A DNA stretch of 64,000 nucleotides from Cerina sp048266425 (GCA_048266425.1 JBLWZN010000018.1:15191-79190), one strand, 5' to 3'; counted from the first letter of the stretch, positions 35,225 through 44,617 are shown. Numbers and translations: made by a program. The notes: a model not told the origin generated them from the sequence alone.

Positions 35225-36582
35225 AGCTTTTCTGGTTGTAGCTCCATGATTTTTAGAGCCTTGTTTTTCCTAAGATAGGACATAATAATGTGGGTTGTAT
35301 CGGCATCTCCCTCCATAGGCACAATAAGTGATTCCAGAATGGAGAGCTTATTGATTTGGTTGTTAAGGTCGTAAAAGCCGTAGCCCTTCAATTTCCCGTT
35401 TTTAATTAATATGGCACTGTGCTCCCCAATTTCCCTGCCCTTATCCAGGAGTATTAAATTCTTTTTGGCAAAGCAATATTTGTCCAAAGCCTCTTTTGCC
35501 CTTTGGTTGTAGGTAATTGGTTCCTCATTTAAATCACACATCCCATCGCGTTTGCCTTCATTATGCGTTGATTCTGAAATTCCATTTATATTTTCACACA
35601 ATTGATACTCTTCCGTAATTTTTCGTAACCAATTCTTGGCATTTACCATACTGTTGAAGGTAACCAAAGCTTTCAGATCCTTCTTTAGGGAACTGACAGA
35701 TAAAGCCAAATAACCATCTTGGTTAGTGGTAGCATAAATACCGTGCGAGAACAATTTCCCTTTATGGTTGGGGTTGTATTTGGGGCGGTTTCTTTTTAAT
35801 TCCCCATTTTCCTTGAGTATGGCTACCAATTCACTACCTGTTGTTTCGTAGGTAACCTTTTTGGTTTCTTTTTGGATTTTTCGAGCATTTTGTCCGTCGT
35901 TCGTAAAATGTTGATTGACACTTTTTTTAATATTGTTGCTTTTGCCTAAAAAAATGATATCCCCATCCTTATTGTGCATGTAGTAAACCCCTGTCTCTGA
36001 TGGTAATTGCTCGACAATATCCAACTGTCTAGGGGAGAGTTCCCCCAATGTTTCCTCCTTTATAACCGTTTTAATGATGGTTTTGTCCTGGTCTTTTGAA
36101 AGCAATAGTTTAAACAATTTTAAAGTAGCCAAAGCATCGCCATTTGCCCTGTGTCGATCGCTGACAGGAATTCCCAGGGAGCTGACAAGCTTGCCCAAGC
36201 TATAGGATTCGGCCTCGGGAATAAGCTGTTGGGAAAGATCGACCGTGCAGAGGGTTTTCCTTTCAAAATTATACCCCAAACGCTTAAATTCGGTTCTCAG
36301 GATTCGATAGTCGAATTGGGCGTTATGTGCCACAATAACTGCATCTTGGGTAATCTCCACGATTCGCTTGGCCACCTCGTAAAACTTTGGGGCGGACTCG
36401 AGCATTTGATTATTGATTTTCGTAAGGTTTACAACAAAAGGCTGGATCTCCTTCTCCGGATTGACTAGACTGATAAATTGATCGACTACCTGATGCCCAT
36501 CAAACTTATGGATGGCGATTTCGGTAATACCTTCTTCGTTGTATTTTCCACCAGTAGTTTCAATGTCAAGTATGGCGTACAT
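35221..36582 (-). CDS. DnaQ-like 3'-5' exonuclease fused to a GIY-YIG-like domain
   Basis: Residues 1-165 form a DEDDh exonuclease: AILDIETTGGKYNEEGITEIA (motif I DxE), VIVAHNAQFDYRIL (motif II) and DRHRANGDALATLKL (motif III). Residues about 195-275 form a UvrC/Cho-like GIY-YIG domain (GVYYMHNKDGDIIFLGKSNNIKKSV, ELVAILKENGELKRNRPKYN), and the last 170 residues are unassigned. In the second domain YIG reads FLG and the usual Arg (KKRV in UvrC) is Ser, so nuclease activity there is doubtful. Probably a repair or proofreading accessory. First gene of the operon with channel, miaA and gntK. Confidence 0.9.
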   Translation of the reverse strand: MYAILDIETTGGKYNEEGITEIAIHKFDGHQVVDQFISLVNPEKEIQPFVVNLTKINNQMLESAPKFYEVAKRIVEITQDAVIVAHNAQFDYRILRTEFKRLGYNFERKTLCTVDLSQQLIPEAESYSLGKLVSSLGIPVSDRHRANGDALATLKLFKLLLSKDQDKTIIKTVIKEETLGELSPRQLDIVEQLPSETGVYYMHNKDGDIIFLGKSNNIKKSVNQHFTNDGQNARKIQKETKKVTYETTGSELVAILKENGELKRNRPKYNPNHKGKLFSHGIYATTNQDGYLALSVSSLKKDLKALVTFNSMVNAKNWLRKITEEYQLCENINGISESTHNEGKRDGMCDLNEEPITYNQRAKEALDKYCFAKKNLILLDKGREIGEHSAILIKNGKLKGYGFYDLNNQINKLSILESLIVPMEGDADTTHIIMSYLRKNKALKIMELQPEKL

Positions 36583-36648
36583 GTACTTTATTTATTGAAT
36601 TCATTCTTAGACCAGGCCATTTTCAATCCTGTTTCTTATAGGTTGTCA

Positions 36649-36656
36649 CAAAGATA
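36649..36656 (-). promoter_or_regulatory. -7 element upstream of the exonuclease operon
   Basis: TATCTTTG on the minus strand, 66 bp upstream of the exonuclease start. It matches TAnnTTTG; no TTG element seen. Confidence 0.45.
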
Positions 36657-36745
36657 GGTATTCACTTCCCTTTTGTGGGTCAGACCGTTACATTACTTTA
36701 AATTCTTGCCTGGTGGCGGTTTCGCCTGGGAATGGCAAAAGATTC

Positions 36746-37396
36746 CTACCTCTTCCCAAATATACTGCTTCCGATCCTTACCATGTTACTACCTTCTTCC
36801 ACTGCAATTTTATAATCCCCACTCATTCCCATGGACAGGATGGAAACCTCGGGAATAATATTTTTCGACTTATTGAAAAGGGACTTTAGATATCGGAATT
36901 CCTTTCGAATTTGATTGTTATCTTCCGTAAAAGTAGCCATTCCCATCAATCCTAAAACCCTTACGTTCAACAATTCGCCAAGATTTTTTGAAGTGATAAT
37001 TTCATTCAACTCGGATTGATCCAAACCAAATTTAGTTTCTTCCTCGGCAATGTGGACCTGCAAAAGACAATCAATTTTTCTGTTGACATTTTTGGCCTGC
37101 TTGTTAATTTCCTTTAGGAGCTTAAAGCTGTCCACCCCATGCACCAATGACACGTAGGGAGCCATATACTTCACCTTATTGCGTTGCACGTGACCGATCA
37201 TATGCCATTTAATGTCCTTTGGCAAGGCATTCCATTTTTCGGTCATTTCCTGGATCTTGTTCTCCCCAAAAATACGCTGGCCCGCATTATAAGCTTCCAT
37301 GATTTCGGCTACTGGTTTGGTCTTGGACACCGCAACCAAAGTAACATCCTCGGGCAAGCTGTTCTTAATTTTTATTAAATTTTCCGCAATGGGCAT
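36746..37396 (-). CDS. YggS-family pyridoxal phosphate homeostasis protein
   Basis: The 216-residue protein has the alanine-racemase-like PLP fold: TLVAVSKTKPVAEIMEAYNAGQRIFGENKIQEM contains the PLP Lys, followed by KWHMIGHVQRNKVKYMAP, LQVHIAEEETKFGL, GLMGMATFTED and LSMGMSGDYKIAVEEGSNMVRIGSSIFG. YggS/PLPBP binds PLP and controls vitamin B6 and amino acid homeostasis without known enzymatic activity. It appears monocistronic. Confidence 0.95.
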   Translation of the reverse strand: MPIAENLIKIKNSLPEDVTLVAVSKTKPVAEIMEAYNAGQRIFGENKIQEMTEKWNALPKDIKWHMIGHVQRNKVKYMAPYVSLVHGVDSFKLLKEINKQAKNVNRKIDCLLQVHIAEEETKFGLDQSELNEIITSKNLGELLNVRVLGLMGMATFTEDNNQIRKEFRYLKSLFNKSKNIIPEVSILSMGMSGDYKIAVEEGSNMVRIGSSIFGKR

Positions 37397-37478
37397 GCTG
37401 TGTTAATTTGTTTGTTCTAAGACGAAATATATTGCCTCCAAATTGTTTGGAAGTTGCTTTTATAAGTTTACATATTTA

Positions 37479-37506
37479 GAAACTAGAAACTAGAAACTAG
37501 AAACCA
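37479..37506. repeat. Short tandem repeat AAACTAG
   Basis: Three to four imperfect 8-bp units (AGAAACTAGAAACTAGAAAC) between the YggS and dehydrogenase genes, followed by AGACAAAAG. Non-coding. Confidence 0.7.
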
Positions 37507-37573
37507 GACAAAAGTTTATCGGTTTATGAGGTTATTTTTTTTATTTTACTTTAACCTTTAACCTATAACCTCT

Positions 37574-38458
37574 TCACCTAAACCTAGGTGCAACATGCTC
37601 CGCCTTCTTGGATTCTGAATAATCATAAAATCCTTCCCCCGACTTAATGCCTAATTTTCCGGCGATCACCATATTTACCAAAAGGGGACAGGGTGCATAT
37701 TTTGGGTTTCTAAACCCATTGTACATGACGTTCAAGATAGAAAGGCACACATCCAACCCAATAAAATCCGCCAACTGCAATGGACCCATAGGATGGGCCA
37801 TCCCCAATTTCATCACGGTGTCTATTTCTACTACCCCGGCGACCCCGTGGTGCAAGGTTTCTATGGCCTCATTGATCATGGGCATCAGGATGCGGTTTGC
37901 CACAAATCCAGGGTAATCATTTACCTCGGTAGGGGCCTTGCCCAAATTCTTTGCAAGTTCCATGATGGTATTGGTCGTTTCATCGGAAGTGTTATAACCC
38001 CGTATTACTTCCACCAAGGGCATCAAGGGGACCGGATTCATAAAATGCATTCCGATTACCTTGTCGGGACGTTGCGTGGCCCCTGCGATCTGGGTGATGG
38101 AAATGGAGGAGGTATTTGTGGCAAGAATGGTTTTTTGGGGACATCCCAAATCTAGTTCCTCAAAAATTTTCAATTTCAGTTCCACATCTTCCACTGCAGC
38201 CTCTACAACCAAATCTACGTCCTTGACCCCCTCGGAAATAGATGTATAAGTGGTGATATTGGTCAGGGCCTCCTTTTTTTCCTGAGCTGTGATTTTTTCC
38301 TTGTCCACCATCCGGTCTAGATTTTTTGCTATGGTGGCCAAACCTTTATCTAGGGACGCCTGGGAAATATCGATAAGGTTGACTATATAACCGTTCTGGG
38401 CAAAGACATGGGCTATTCCGTTGCCCATTGTTCCCGAACCTATAACCGCTATTTGCAT
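37574..38458 (-). CDS. 3-hydroxyacyl-CoA (3-hydroxybutyryl-CoA) dehydrogenase
   Basis: The 294-residue, NAD-dependent enzyme has the Rossmann motif GSGTMGNGIAHVFAQNG, LVVEAAVED, SSISITQIA, the catalytic His in GMHFMNPVPLMPLVEVI, and the C-terminal domain DYPGFVANRILMPMINEA and LGMAHPMGPLQLADFIGLD. It oxidises 3-hydroxyacyl-CoA, fitting short-chain fatty acid or phenylacetate-type beta-oxidation. It stands alone between repeat-rich gaps. Confidence 0.95.
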   Translation of the reverse strand: MQIAVIGSGTMGNGIAHVFAQNGYIVNLIDISQASLDKGLATIAKNLDRMVDKEKITAQEKKEALTNITTYTSISEGVKDVDLVVEAAVEDVELKLKIFEELDLGCPQKTILATNTSSISITQIAGATQRPDKVIGMHFMNPVPLMPLVEVIRGYNTSDETTNTIMELAKNLGKAPTEVNDYPGFVANRILMPMINEAIETLHHGVAGVVEIDTVMKLGMAHPMGPLQLADFIGLDVCLSILNVMYNGFRNPKYAPCPLLVNMVIAGKLGIKSGEGFYDYSESKKAEHVAPRFR

Positions 38459-38473
38459 ATGTAGTTTTCTTCC

Positions 38474-38491
38474 TTCCCGCGAAGGCGGGAA
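38474..38491. repeat. Dispersed palindrome TTCCCGC-GAAG-GCGGGAA
   Basis: Perfect 7-bp stem with GAAG loop, just upstream of the dehydrogenase gene start. A near-identical copy with AAAG loop lies at 44569-44588. Confidence 0.7.
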
Positions 38492-38520
38492 TCTGTTAAT
38501 AATTGATTTTATGTTTCATC

Positions 38521-38587
38521 ATTCCCGCCCTTCGACTTCCTGCCCGACTTTGACAGGCGGGCGCTTAGGATAAACTTAGGCGGGAAT
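38521..38587. repeat. Nested inverted repeat with ATTCCCGCC arms
   Basis: Outer arms ATTCCCGCC (38521-38529) and GGCGGGAAT (38579-38587) enclose an inner GCCCG/CGGGC hairpin (38542-38546 with 38558-38562). It belongs to the same GGCGGGAAT family as the palindromes at 38474 and 44569 and looks like a longer composite form. Confidence 0.65.
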
Positions 38588-38610
38588 CTATTCGTTTCAG
38601 GTTTCAAATG

Positions 38611-38680
38611 GAGACGCAAGCATTGGGTCACTACATAATTGTTGTTTTCGCACCTGTCCGAGACGCAAGCATTGCGTCTC
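38611..38680. repeat. Two copies of a GAGACGCAA element
   Basis: GAGACGCAAGCATTG occurs at 38611-38625 and again at 38660-38674. The second copy continues into a perfect palindrome (9-bp arms 38660-38668 and 38672-38680, loop GCA). Non-coding; typical of dispersed intergenic palindromes. Confidence 0.7.
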
Positions 38681-38746
38681 TTCTCCCCTGTATTACCAGT
38701 TTTATAATTGGTCTTGGCTTCTTGGTTCTTTTATCTTGTTTCCTAT

Positions 38747-39706
38747 TTAAAACGACGCGATCACTTTTAAAGCCACTTTTAGGGCATTGGTCCCCTGTTT
38801 TAGGGTCACCACGGGAACAGTGTCGTTTACGATAGCATCAGCAAAAGTTTCGAGTTCATCCATAATGGCGTTGTTGGTCGCAATATCCGGGTTTTCAAAA
38901 TAGATCTGCTTTTTAACCCCTTCCGCATTTTCAAGGATCATATCAAAATCCCCAGGTTGATCGGGAGCATCCTTCATCTTTACGACTTCTACCTTTTTCT
39001 CCAGGAAATCTACCGAAATATAGGCATCCCTTTGAAAAAATCGGGATTTTCTCATGTTTTTTAATGAAATCCTGCTCGCGGTAAGGTTGGCCACACATCC
39101 GTTCTCGAATTCGATCCTGGCGTTGGCTATATCGGGGGAATTACTAATAACCGCTACCCCGCTGGCATGGATAGCCTTTACTTCGGAATTTACTACGCTT
39201 AGGATGGCATCGATATCGTGTATCATCAAGTCCAGTACTACGGGAACATCGGTACCCCTTGGGTTGAACTCGGCCAGTCGATGGGCCTCTATGAACATTG
39301 GGTTTTCAATTTTGTCCTTGACCGACATAAAGGCCGGATTAAAGCGCTCCACGTGCCCAACCTGACCCTTTACCTTGTGCTTTTTTTCAAGGGCAAGCAG
39401 TTCAGCGGCCTCTTCCAAGGTATGTGTGATGGGTTTTTCGATAAAAATATGTTTCCCTTTTTCCATGGCCTTTTTGGCACATTCAAAATGGGATAGGGTG
39501 GGGGTCACGATATCAACAACATCCACAGCGTCCATTAATTTGTGTAGATTGTCAAAATAGGTATACCCCAATTCGTCCGAGACCTTTTTTCCGTTGATGG
39601 CATCGGGATCGTAAAATCCGATCAATTCATACTTTTTCGATTCGTTCAACAGACGGAGGTGAATTTTCCCCAAATGGCCCGCTCCCAAGACTCCTACTTT
39701 GAGCAT
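38747..39706 (-). CDS. Gfo/Idh/MocA-family oxidoreductase
   Basis: The protein has the Rossmann motif KVGVLGAGHLGKIHLRLL, IVTPTLSHFECAKKAMEKGKHIFIEKPI (catalytic-loop EKP), and the C-terminal alpha/beta domain (VPVVLDLMIHDIDAILSV). The family uses NAD(P) to oxidise or reduce sugars or related compounds; substrate unknown. I chose the ATG at 39706 (MLKVGVLG) because a -7 promoter element overlaps the longer start at 39724. Length is then 319 residues. Confidence 0.92.
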   Translation of the reverse strand: MLKVGVLGAGHLGKIHLRLLNESKKYELIGFYDPDAINGKKVSDELGYTYFDNLHKLMDAVDVVDIVTPTLSHFECAKKAMEKGKHIFIEKPITHTLEEAAELLALEKKHKVKGQVGHVERFNPAFMSVKDKIENPMFIEAHRLAEFNPRGTDVPVVLDLMIHDIDAILSVVNSEVKAIHASGVAVISNSPDIANARIEFENGCVANLTASRISLKNMRKSRFFQRDAYISVDFLEKKVEVVKMKDAPDQPGDFDMILENAEGVKKQIYFENPDIATNNAIMDELETFADAIVNDTVPVVTLKQGTNALKVALKVIASF

Positions 39707-39721
39707 ATATTTGTTTTTAGT

Positions 39722-39729
39722 CAAAAATA
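39722..39729 (-). promoter_or_regulatory. -7 element before the Gfo/Idh/MocA gene
   Basis: TATTTTTG on the minus strand matches TAnnTTTG and lies 15 bp upstream of the chosen ATG at 39706. It overlaps the alternative start codon at 39724 and so argues against it. Confidence 0.4.
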
Positions 39730-40007
39730 GGGATAGTTTGTAAGTTTATCGAATTGGACAATTAAAACTTTTGTTATTTTGTTCGGAAAATTGGCCCTCA
39801 TTATTTTAAACTAAGGGCCTGGAATTTATCTTTGATCTTTTCACTATATTCTTATTCCAGTTTTAGAACTTCATACTTGAACTTGAACTTTGATGGTGTC
39901 TATCAACAAAATCAGTACTTTCGTTGTTGATTACTTTATAGGGGAGGGTTTTTATCTTTTTACAACAGTTCCTATCTTAGCGATCAAACGTCCTACAAAT
40001 CTAATCT

Positions 40008-41870
40008 ATGGAAGATAACACCCAATATACCGAAGATAACATCCGTTCACTGGACTGGAAAGAGCACATAAGGCTACGTCCGGGCATGTATATTGGAAAA
40101 TTGGGCGATGGGTCTTCGGCGGACGATGGCATCTATATCCTTTTAAAAGAGGTAATCGATAACTGTATCGATGAATTTGTAATGGGGGCCGGAAAAACCA
40201 TAGAAATTTCTATCAAGGACAATATGGTCAATGTCCGCGATTACGGTCGTGGCATTCCCTTGGGCAAAGTGGTAGATGTGGTGTCCAAGATGAACACTGG
40301 AGGAAAATACGACAGTAAGGCATTTAAAAAATCAGTTGGCCTTAACGGCGTAGGGACGAAGGCCGTGAACGCCCTTTCCAGTTTTTTTAAGGTAGAATCC
40401 TCACGGGACAATTTGCTGAAATCGGCCGAATTTTCCCAAGGCAATCTGGAACAGGAAGAGGGGCCAATGGAAACGTCAAAAAGAAAAGGGACCAAGGTAT
40501 CCTTTGTTCCGGACGAGGCCATCTTTAAAAAATACAAATACCGGAACGAATATATTGAGCGAATGCTCAAATACTACGTGTACCTCAATCCCGGTCTCAC
40601 TATCGTCTTTAATGGTGAAAAGTTTTACTCCGATAATGGCCTTAAGGATTTGCTGGAAGATAATAACAACATTGAGGATATGTTGTATCCGGTCATCCAT
40701 TTAAAAGGGGAGGACATAGAAGTGGCGCTTACGCACAGTAAGACCCAGTACAGCGAGGAGTACCATTCATTTGTAAACGGACAGCACACCACCCAGGGGG
40801 GCACCCATCAATCTGCCTTTAGGGAGGCCATTGCCAAGACGATCCGCGATTTTTATGGCAAAAATTATGATTCTTCGGATATTCGAAAATCGATTATCTC
40901 TGCCATTTCCATAAAAGTAACGGAGCCCGTATTTGAAAGTCAGACCAAGACCAAATTGGGCTCGACGGATATGGGTGGGGATTTCCCAACGGTACGGACC
41001 TATATCAATGATTTTGTCGGCAAATATCTGGACAACTATCTGCACAAGAACCCGGAAACGGCAGATTTGCTACAGCGAAAGATCGTACAGGCCGAAAGGG
41101 AGCGAAAGGAGCTATCGGGTATTCGTAAATTGGCACGTGATAGGGCAAAGAAAGCCAGTCTGCACAACAAGAAGCTGAGGGATTGCAGGGTGCATCTGGG
41201 CGATATGAAGAACGAAAGGCGATTGGATTCCACCCTTTTTATAACCGAAGGGGATTCTGCTTCGGGATCCATCACAAAATCCAGGGACGTTAACACACAG
41301 GCGGTTTTTAGCCTTCGTGGCAAGCCGTTGAACTCCTATGGCATGTCCAAAAAAATAGTATATGAGAACGAGGAGTTCAACCTGCTCCAGGCGGCATTGA
41401 ACATAGAGGAATCCATGGAGGATTTGCGTTATAACAACGTTGTTATAGCAACCGATGCCGATGTAGATGGAATGCACATTAGATTGCTGCTGATCACCTT
41501 TTTCCTTCAATTTTTCCCTGAATTGATCAAGGAGAACCATTTGTACATTCTTCAGACCCCATTGTTCCGGGTTCGAAACAAGAAAGAAACAATTTACTGC
41601 TATAGTCCCGAGGAAAAGGCGGCGGCAATTGAAAAGCTCTCCGGTAAACCGGAGCTCACCCGGTTTAAGGGATTGGGTGAAATTTCCCCGGACGAGTTCC
41701 AACACTTTATCGGGGCCGATATACGATTGGAGCCCGTAATGTTGGATAAGGCCATGTCTATTGAGCAGTTGTTGGAATTCTATATGGGCAAAAATACGCC
41801 CGACCGCCAAAAATTCATAATCGAGAATCTTAAAGTTGAGCTCGATTTAGTGGAAGAAAATCAAATATAA
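40008..41870 (+). CDS. parE: DNA topoisomerase IV subunit B
   Basis: The 620-residue subunit has the GHKL ATPase domain (LRPGMYIGKLGDGSS, LLKEVIDNCIDEF, DYGRGIPLGKVVDVVSKMNTGGKYD, VGLNGVGTKAVNAL), a transducer domain, and the TOPRIM domain (LFITEGDSASGSI, VIATDADVDGMHIRLLLITFFLQFF). It forms the type IIA topoisomerase with the ParC subunit encoded 33 bp downstream. Called topoisomerase IV rather than gyrase because it is cotranscribed with a ParC-like A subunit, as in other Bacteroidota; gyrB cannot be excluded from sequence alone. Confidence 0.93.
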   Translation: MEDNTQYTEDNIRSLDWKEHIRLRPGMYIGKLGDGSSADDGIYILLKEVIDNCIDEFVMGAGKTIEISIKDNMVNVRDYGRGIPLGKVVDVVSKMNTGGKYDSKAFKKSVGLNGVGTKAVNALSSFFKVESSRDNLLKSAEFSQGNLEQEEGPMETSKRKGTKVSFVPDEAIFKKYKYRNEYIERMLKYYVYLNPGLTIVFNGEKFYSDNGLKDLLEDNNNIEDMLYPVIHLKGEDIEVALTHSKTQYSEEYHSFVNGQHTTQGGTHQSAFREAIAKTIRDFYGKNYDSSDIRKSIISAISIKVTEPVFESQTKTKLGSTDMGGDFPTVRTYINDFVGKYLDNYLHKNPETADLLQRKIVQAERERKELSGIRKLARDRAKKASLHNKKLRDCRVHLGDMKNERRLDSTLFITEGDSASGSITKSRDVNTQAVFSLRGKPLNSYGMSKKIVYENEEFNLLQAALNIEESMEDLRYNNVVIATDADVDGMHIRLLLITFFLQFFPELIKENHLYILQTPLFRVRNKKETIYCYSPEEKAAAIEKLSGKPELTRFKGLGEISPDEFQHFIGADIRLEPVMLDKAMSIEQLLEFYMGKNTPDRQKFIIENLKVELDLVEENQI

Positions 41871-41903
41871 ACCAACCAATTATAAATATTTCCAAAATTC
41901 TTT

Positions 41904-44552
41904 ATGGAAGAGAATGACGATGTGAGCGAAACACCCAAAGACGGCCAACCCGTTAGTCAGGGTGTTCCTGATGATTCCCAAGAGGCATTGACGAAGGTTA
42001 CCGGAATGTACAAGGATTGGTTTCTTGACTACGCCTCCTATGTAATATTAGAACGTGCCGTACCGGCGATCGAGGACGGTTTTAAGCCCGTGCAGCGACG
42101 AATTATGCATGCGCTAAAGGAACTGGACGATGGCCGTTATAACAAGGTGGCAAACGTGGTGGGTCATACCATGCAGTACCATCCCCATGGGGATGCCAGT
42201 ATTGCCGATGCTATGGTGCAATTGGGCCAAAAGGACATCTTGATAGACACCCAGGGAAACTGGGGGAATATCCTAACCGGCGATGGTGCGGCAGCTTCCC
42301 GCTACATCGAGGCGCGCTTGTCCAAATTTGCATTGGAGGTCGTTTTCTCGCCCAAGATCACGGAATGGCAATTATCCTATGACGGCAGAAAAAAGGAACC
42401 CGTAAACCTTCCCGTAAAATTTCCATTATTACTGGCTCAAGGGGCCGAAGGTATTGCGGTGGGTCTATCGACAAAAATACTGCCACATAACTTCAACGAA
42501 CTGATCGACGCCTCGATCAAGCATTTGAAGGGGCAGCGTTTTACGTTGTTTCCCGATTTTCCAACCGCTGGCATCATTGATGTCGGCAGCTATCACGATG
42601 GGCTTAGAGGAGGAAAGATCAGGGTAAGGGCGCGAATCTCGCAATTAGACAAAAGCACCCTGGTTATCAGTGAAATACCTTATGGAACAAATACTTCTAC
42701 TTTAATAGATTCTATTTTAAAGGCCAATGAGAAGGGGAAGATTAAAATAAAGAAAATTGAGGACAACACAGCCGCAGAGGTCGAAATATTGGTGCACTTG
42801 CCCTCCGGAATTTCCCCGGACAAAACAATAGACGCCCTCTATGCCTTTACAGCTTGTGAATCTTCCATTTCCCCATTGGGCTGTATCATAGAGGACAACA
42901 AACCCCTTTTTATAGGGGTGACCGAAATGTTGCAGCGGTCAACGGATTATACGGTAGAGCTATTACAGGCCGAGTTGGAAATTCAGCTGGGGGAGTTTGA
43001 GGAACAATGGCATTTCGCCTCCCTGGAACGGATATTTATTGAGAACCGTATTTACCGGGATATTGAGGAAGAGGAGACTTGGGAAGGGGTTATCCAAGCA
43101 ATAGATAAAGGTCTTAGGCCCCATACTTCCCATTTAAAAAGGGCGGTGACAGAGGAAGATATCGTTCGTCTTACCGAAATTCGTATCAAACGGATTTCCA
43201 AATTTGATTTGGGCAAAGCGCAGCAACATTTGGATAATCTGGAAGAGAAAATAGCTGAAATAAAGCATAATTTGGCCCATTTGACGGATTTTGCCATCAA
43301 CTATTTCAAAGGACTGAAAGAGAGATATGGAAAAGGCAGGGAGCGCAAGTCCGAGATCAAGGTCTTTGACGATATAGAAGCCACCAAAGTGGTAATCCGC
43401 AACACCAAGCTCTATGTAAATCGCGAAGAAGGTTTTGTTGGTACCTCGTTAAAAAGGGACGAGTATGTAACCGATTGTAGTGATATAGATGACGTTATCG
43501 TATTTACCAAGGATGGTCAAATGACGGTCACCAAGGTAGATGCCAAAACCTTTGTGGGCAAGGGCATAATCCACGTTGCCGTATTTAAGAAAAAGGATAA
43601 ACGGACCATTTACAATATGATCTATAAGGATGGGAAGGGCGGTCCTAGTTATGTAAAGCGCTTTAATGTTTCGGGGATTACCAGGGACAAACCCTATGAC
43701 CTTACAAATGGCAAACCGGGATCCGAGGTACTCTATTTCTCTGCAAATCCAAACGGGGAAGCCGAAGTGGTGACCGTTCTATTGCGGCAGGTCGGGAGTG
43801 TTAAAAAATTAAAATGGGATTTGGATTTTGCCGATGTGCTGATAAAAGGCAGGGCCTCCAAAGGAAATATAGTGACCAAATATTCTGTAAAACGTATAGA
43901 ACTGAAGGAGAAAGGCGTTTCTACCCTTAAGCCCAGGAAGATTTGGTTCGATGAAATTGTACAGCGATTGAACGTGGATGGCAGGGGAGAGTTGCTTGGG
44001 GAATTTAAGGGGGACGACCTTTTGCTCGTTGTAACCCAGCGGGGTACGGCCAAAACTATTGTCCCCGATCTTTCTGTTCGGTTCGATGAGGATATGATCA
44101 TTCTGGAAAAATGGAACCCGGACAAACCGCTGTCGGCCATTTATTTTGACGGGGAGAAAGAACGGTATTATGTAAAACGGTTCTTGATCGAGCATGAAAA
44201 CAAGGAAGAGGTATTCATTTCCGAACATCCCAAATCGGTATTGGAGCTCGTTACAACGGACTGGAGACCTATGGTGGAACTGGAGTTTGCCAAACCGAGG
44301 GGTAAGGAAGCCAAACCCAACCAAACCGTGAATTTAGAGGAATTTATTTCTGTCAAGGGTATAAAGGCATTGGGCAACCAGTTAACATCGGATAAGCTCA
44401 AAAGCGTAAACGCACTTGATCCATTGCCCTACGAAGAGCCCGAGGTCCATGAAGCTGAGGATATAGAGGTGATTGATGAGGAAGACGTACTTCCGGAGGA
44501 AAAAAACCCTACCGATAAAAAAGGGGAATCGGATCAGCCCACGTTGTTTTAA
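41904..44552 (+). CDS. parC: DNA topoisomerase IV subunit A
   Basis: The 882-residue subunit contains the winged-helix cleavage domain: MYKDWFLDYASYVILERAVPAIEDGFKPVQRRIMHALKEL, HPHGDASIADAMVQLGQ and the catalytic Tyr in GDGAAASRYIEARLSKFA. It is followed by the tower and coiled-coil region (to about residue 480) and a C-terminal region rich in beta strands, plus an acidic tail ending in SDQPTLF. It decatenates replicated chromosomes. The long tail after the core (about 400 residues) fits the C-terminal domain in Bacteroidota ParC. Operon with parE. Confidence 0.93.
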   Translation: MEENDDVSETPKDGQPVSQGVPDDSQEALTKVTGMYKDWFLDYASYVILERAVPAIEDGFKPVQRRIMHALKELDDGRYNKVANVVGHTMQYHPHGDASIADAMVQLGQKDILIDTQGNWGNILTGDGAAASRYIEARLSKFALEVVFSPKITEWQLSYDGRKKEPVNLPVKFPLLLAQGAEGIAVGLSTKILPHNFNELIDASIKHLKGQRFTLFPDFPTAGIIDVGSYHDGLRGGKIRVRARISQLDKSTLVISEIPYGTNTSTLIDSILKANEKGKIKIKKIEDNTAAEVEILVHLPSGISPDKTIDALYAFTACESSISPLGCIIEDNKPLFIGVTEMLQRSTDYTVELLQAELEIQLGEFEEQWHFASLERIFIENRIYRDIEEEETWEGVIQAIDKGLRPHTSHLKRAVTEEDIVRLTEIRIKRISKFDLGKAQQHLDNLEEKIAEIKHNLAHLTDFAINYFKGLKERYGKGRERKSEIKVFDDIEATKVVIRNTKLYVNREEGFVGTSLKRDEYVTDCSDIDDVIVFTKDGQMTVTKVDAKTFVGKGIIHVAVFKKKDKRTIYNMIYKDGKGGPSYVKRFNVSGITRDKPYDLTNGKPGSEVLYFSANPNGEAEVVTVLLRQVGSVKKLKWDLDFADVLIKGRASKGNIVTKYSVKRIELKEKGVSTLKPRKIWFDEIVQRLNVDGRGELLGEFKGDDLLLVVTQRGTAKTIVPDLSVRFDEDMIILEKWNPDKPLSAIYFDGEKERYYVKRFLIEHENKEEVFISEHPKSVLELVTTDWRPMVELEFAKPRGKEAKPNQTVNLEEFISVKGIKALGNQLTSDKLKSVNALDPLPYEEPEVHEAEDIEVIDEEDVLPEEKNPTDKKGESDQPTLF

Positions 44553-44568
44553 TAACAATTTTTATTTT

Positions 44569-44588
44569 ATTCCCGCAAAGGCGGGAAT
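44569..44588. repeat. Dispersed palindrome ATTCCCGC-AAAG-GCGGGAAT after parC
   Basis: Perfect 8-bp stem with AAAG loop, followed by CTTTCT. It may act as terminator of the parE-parC operon. Same family as the element at 38474. Confidence 0.7.
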
Positions 44589-44617
44589 CTTTCTATTGTT
44601 CCCAGATTCATTTTTTT

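Noticed and set aside
41112..41810. Long open frame antisense to parE
   Set aside because: It is the mirror of the conserved TOPRIM region; no coding signature of its own.
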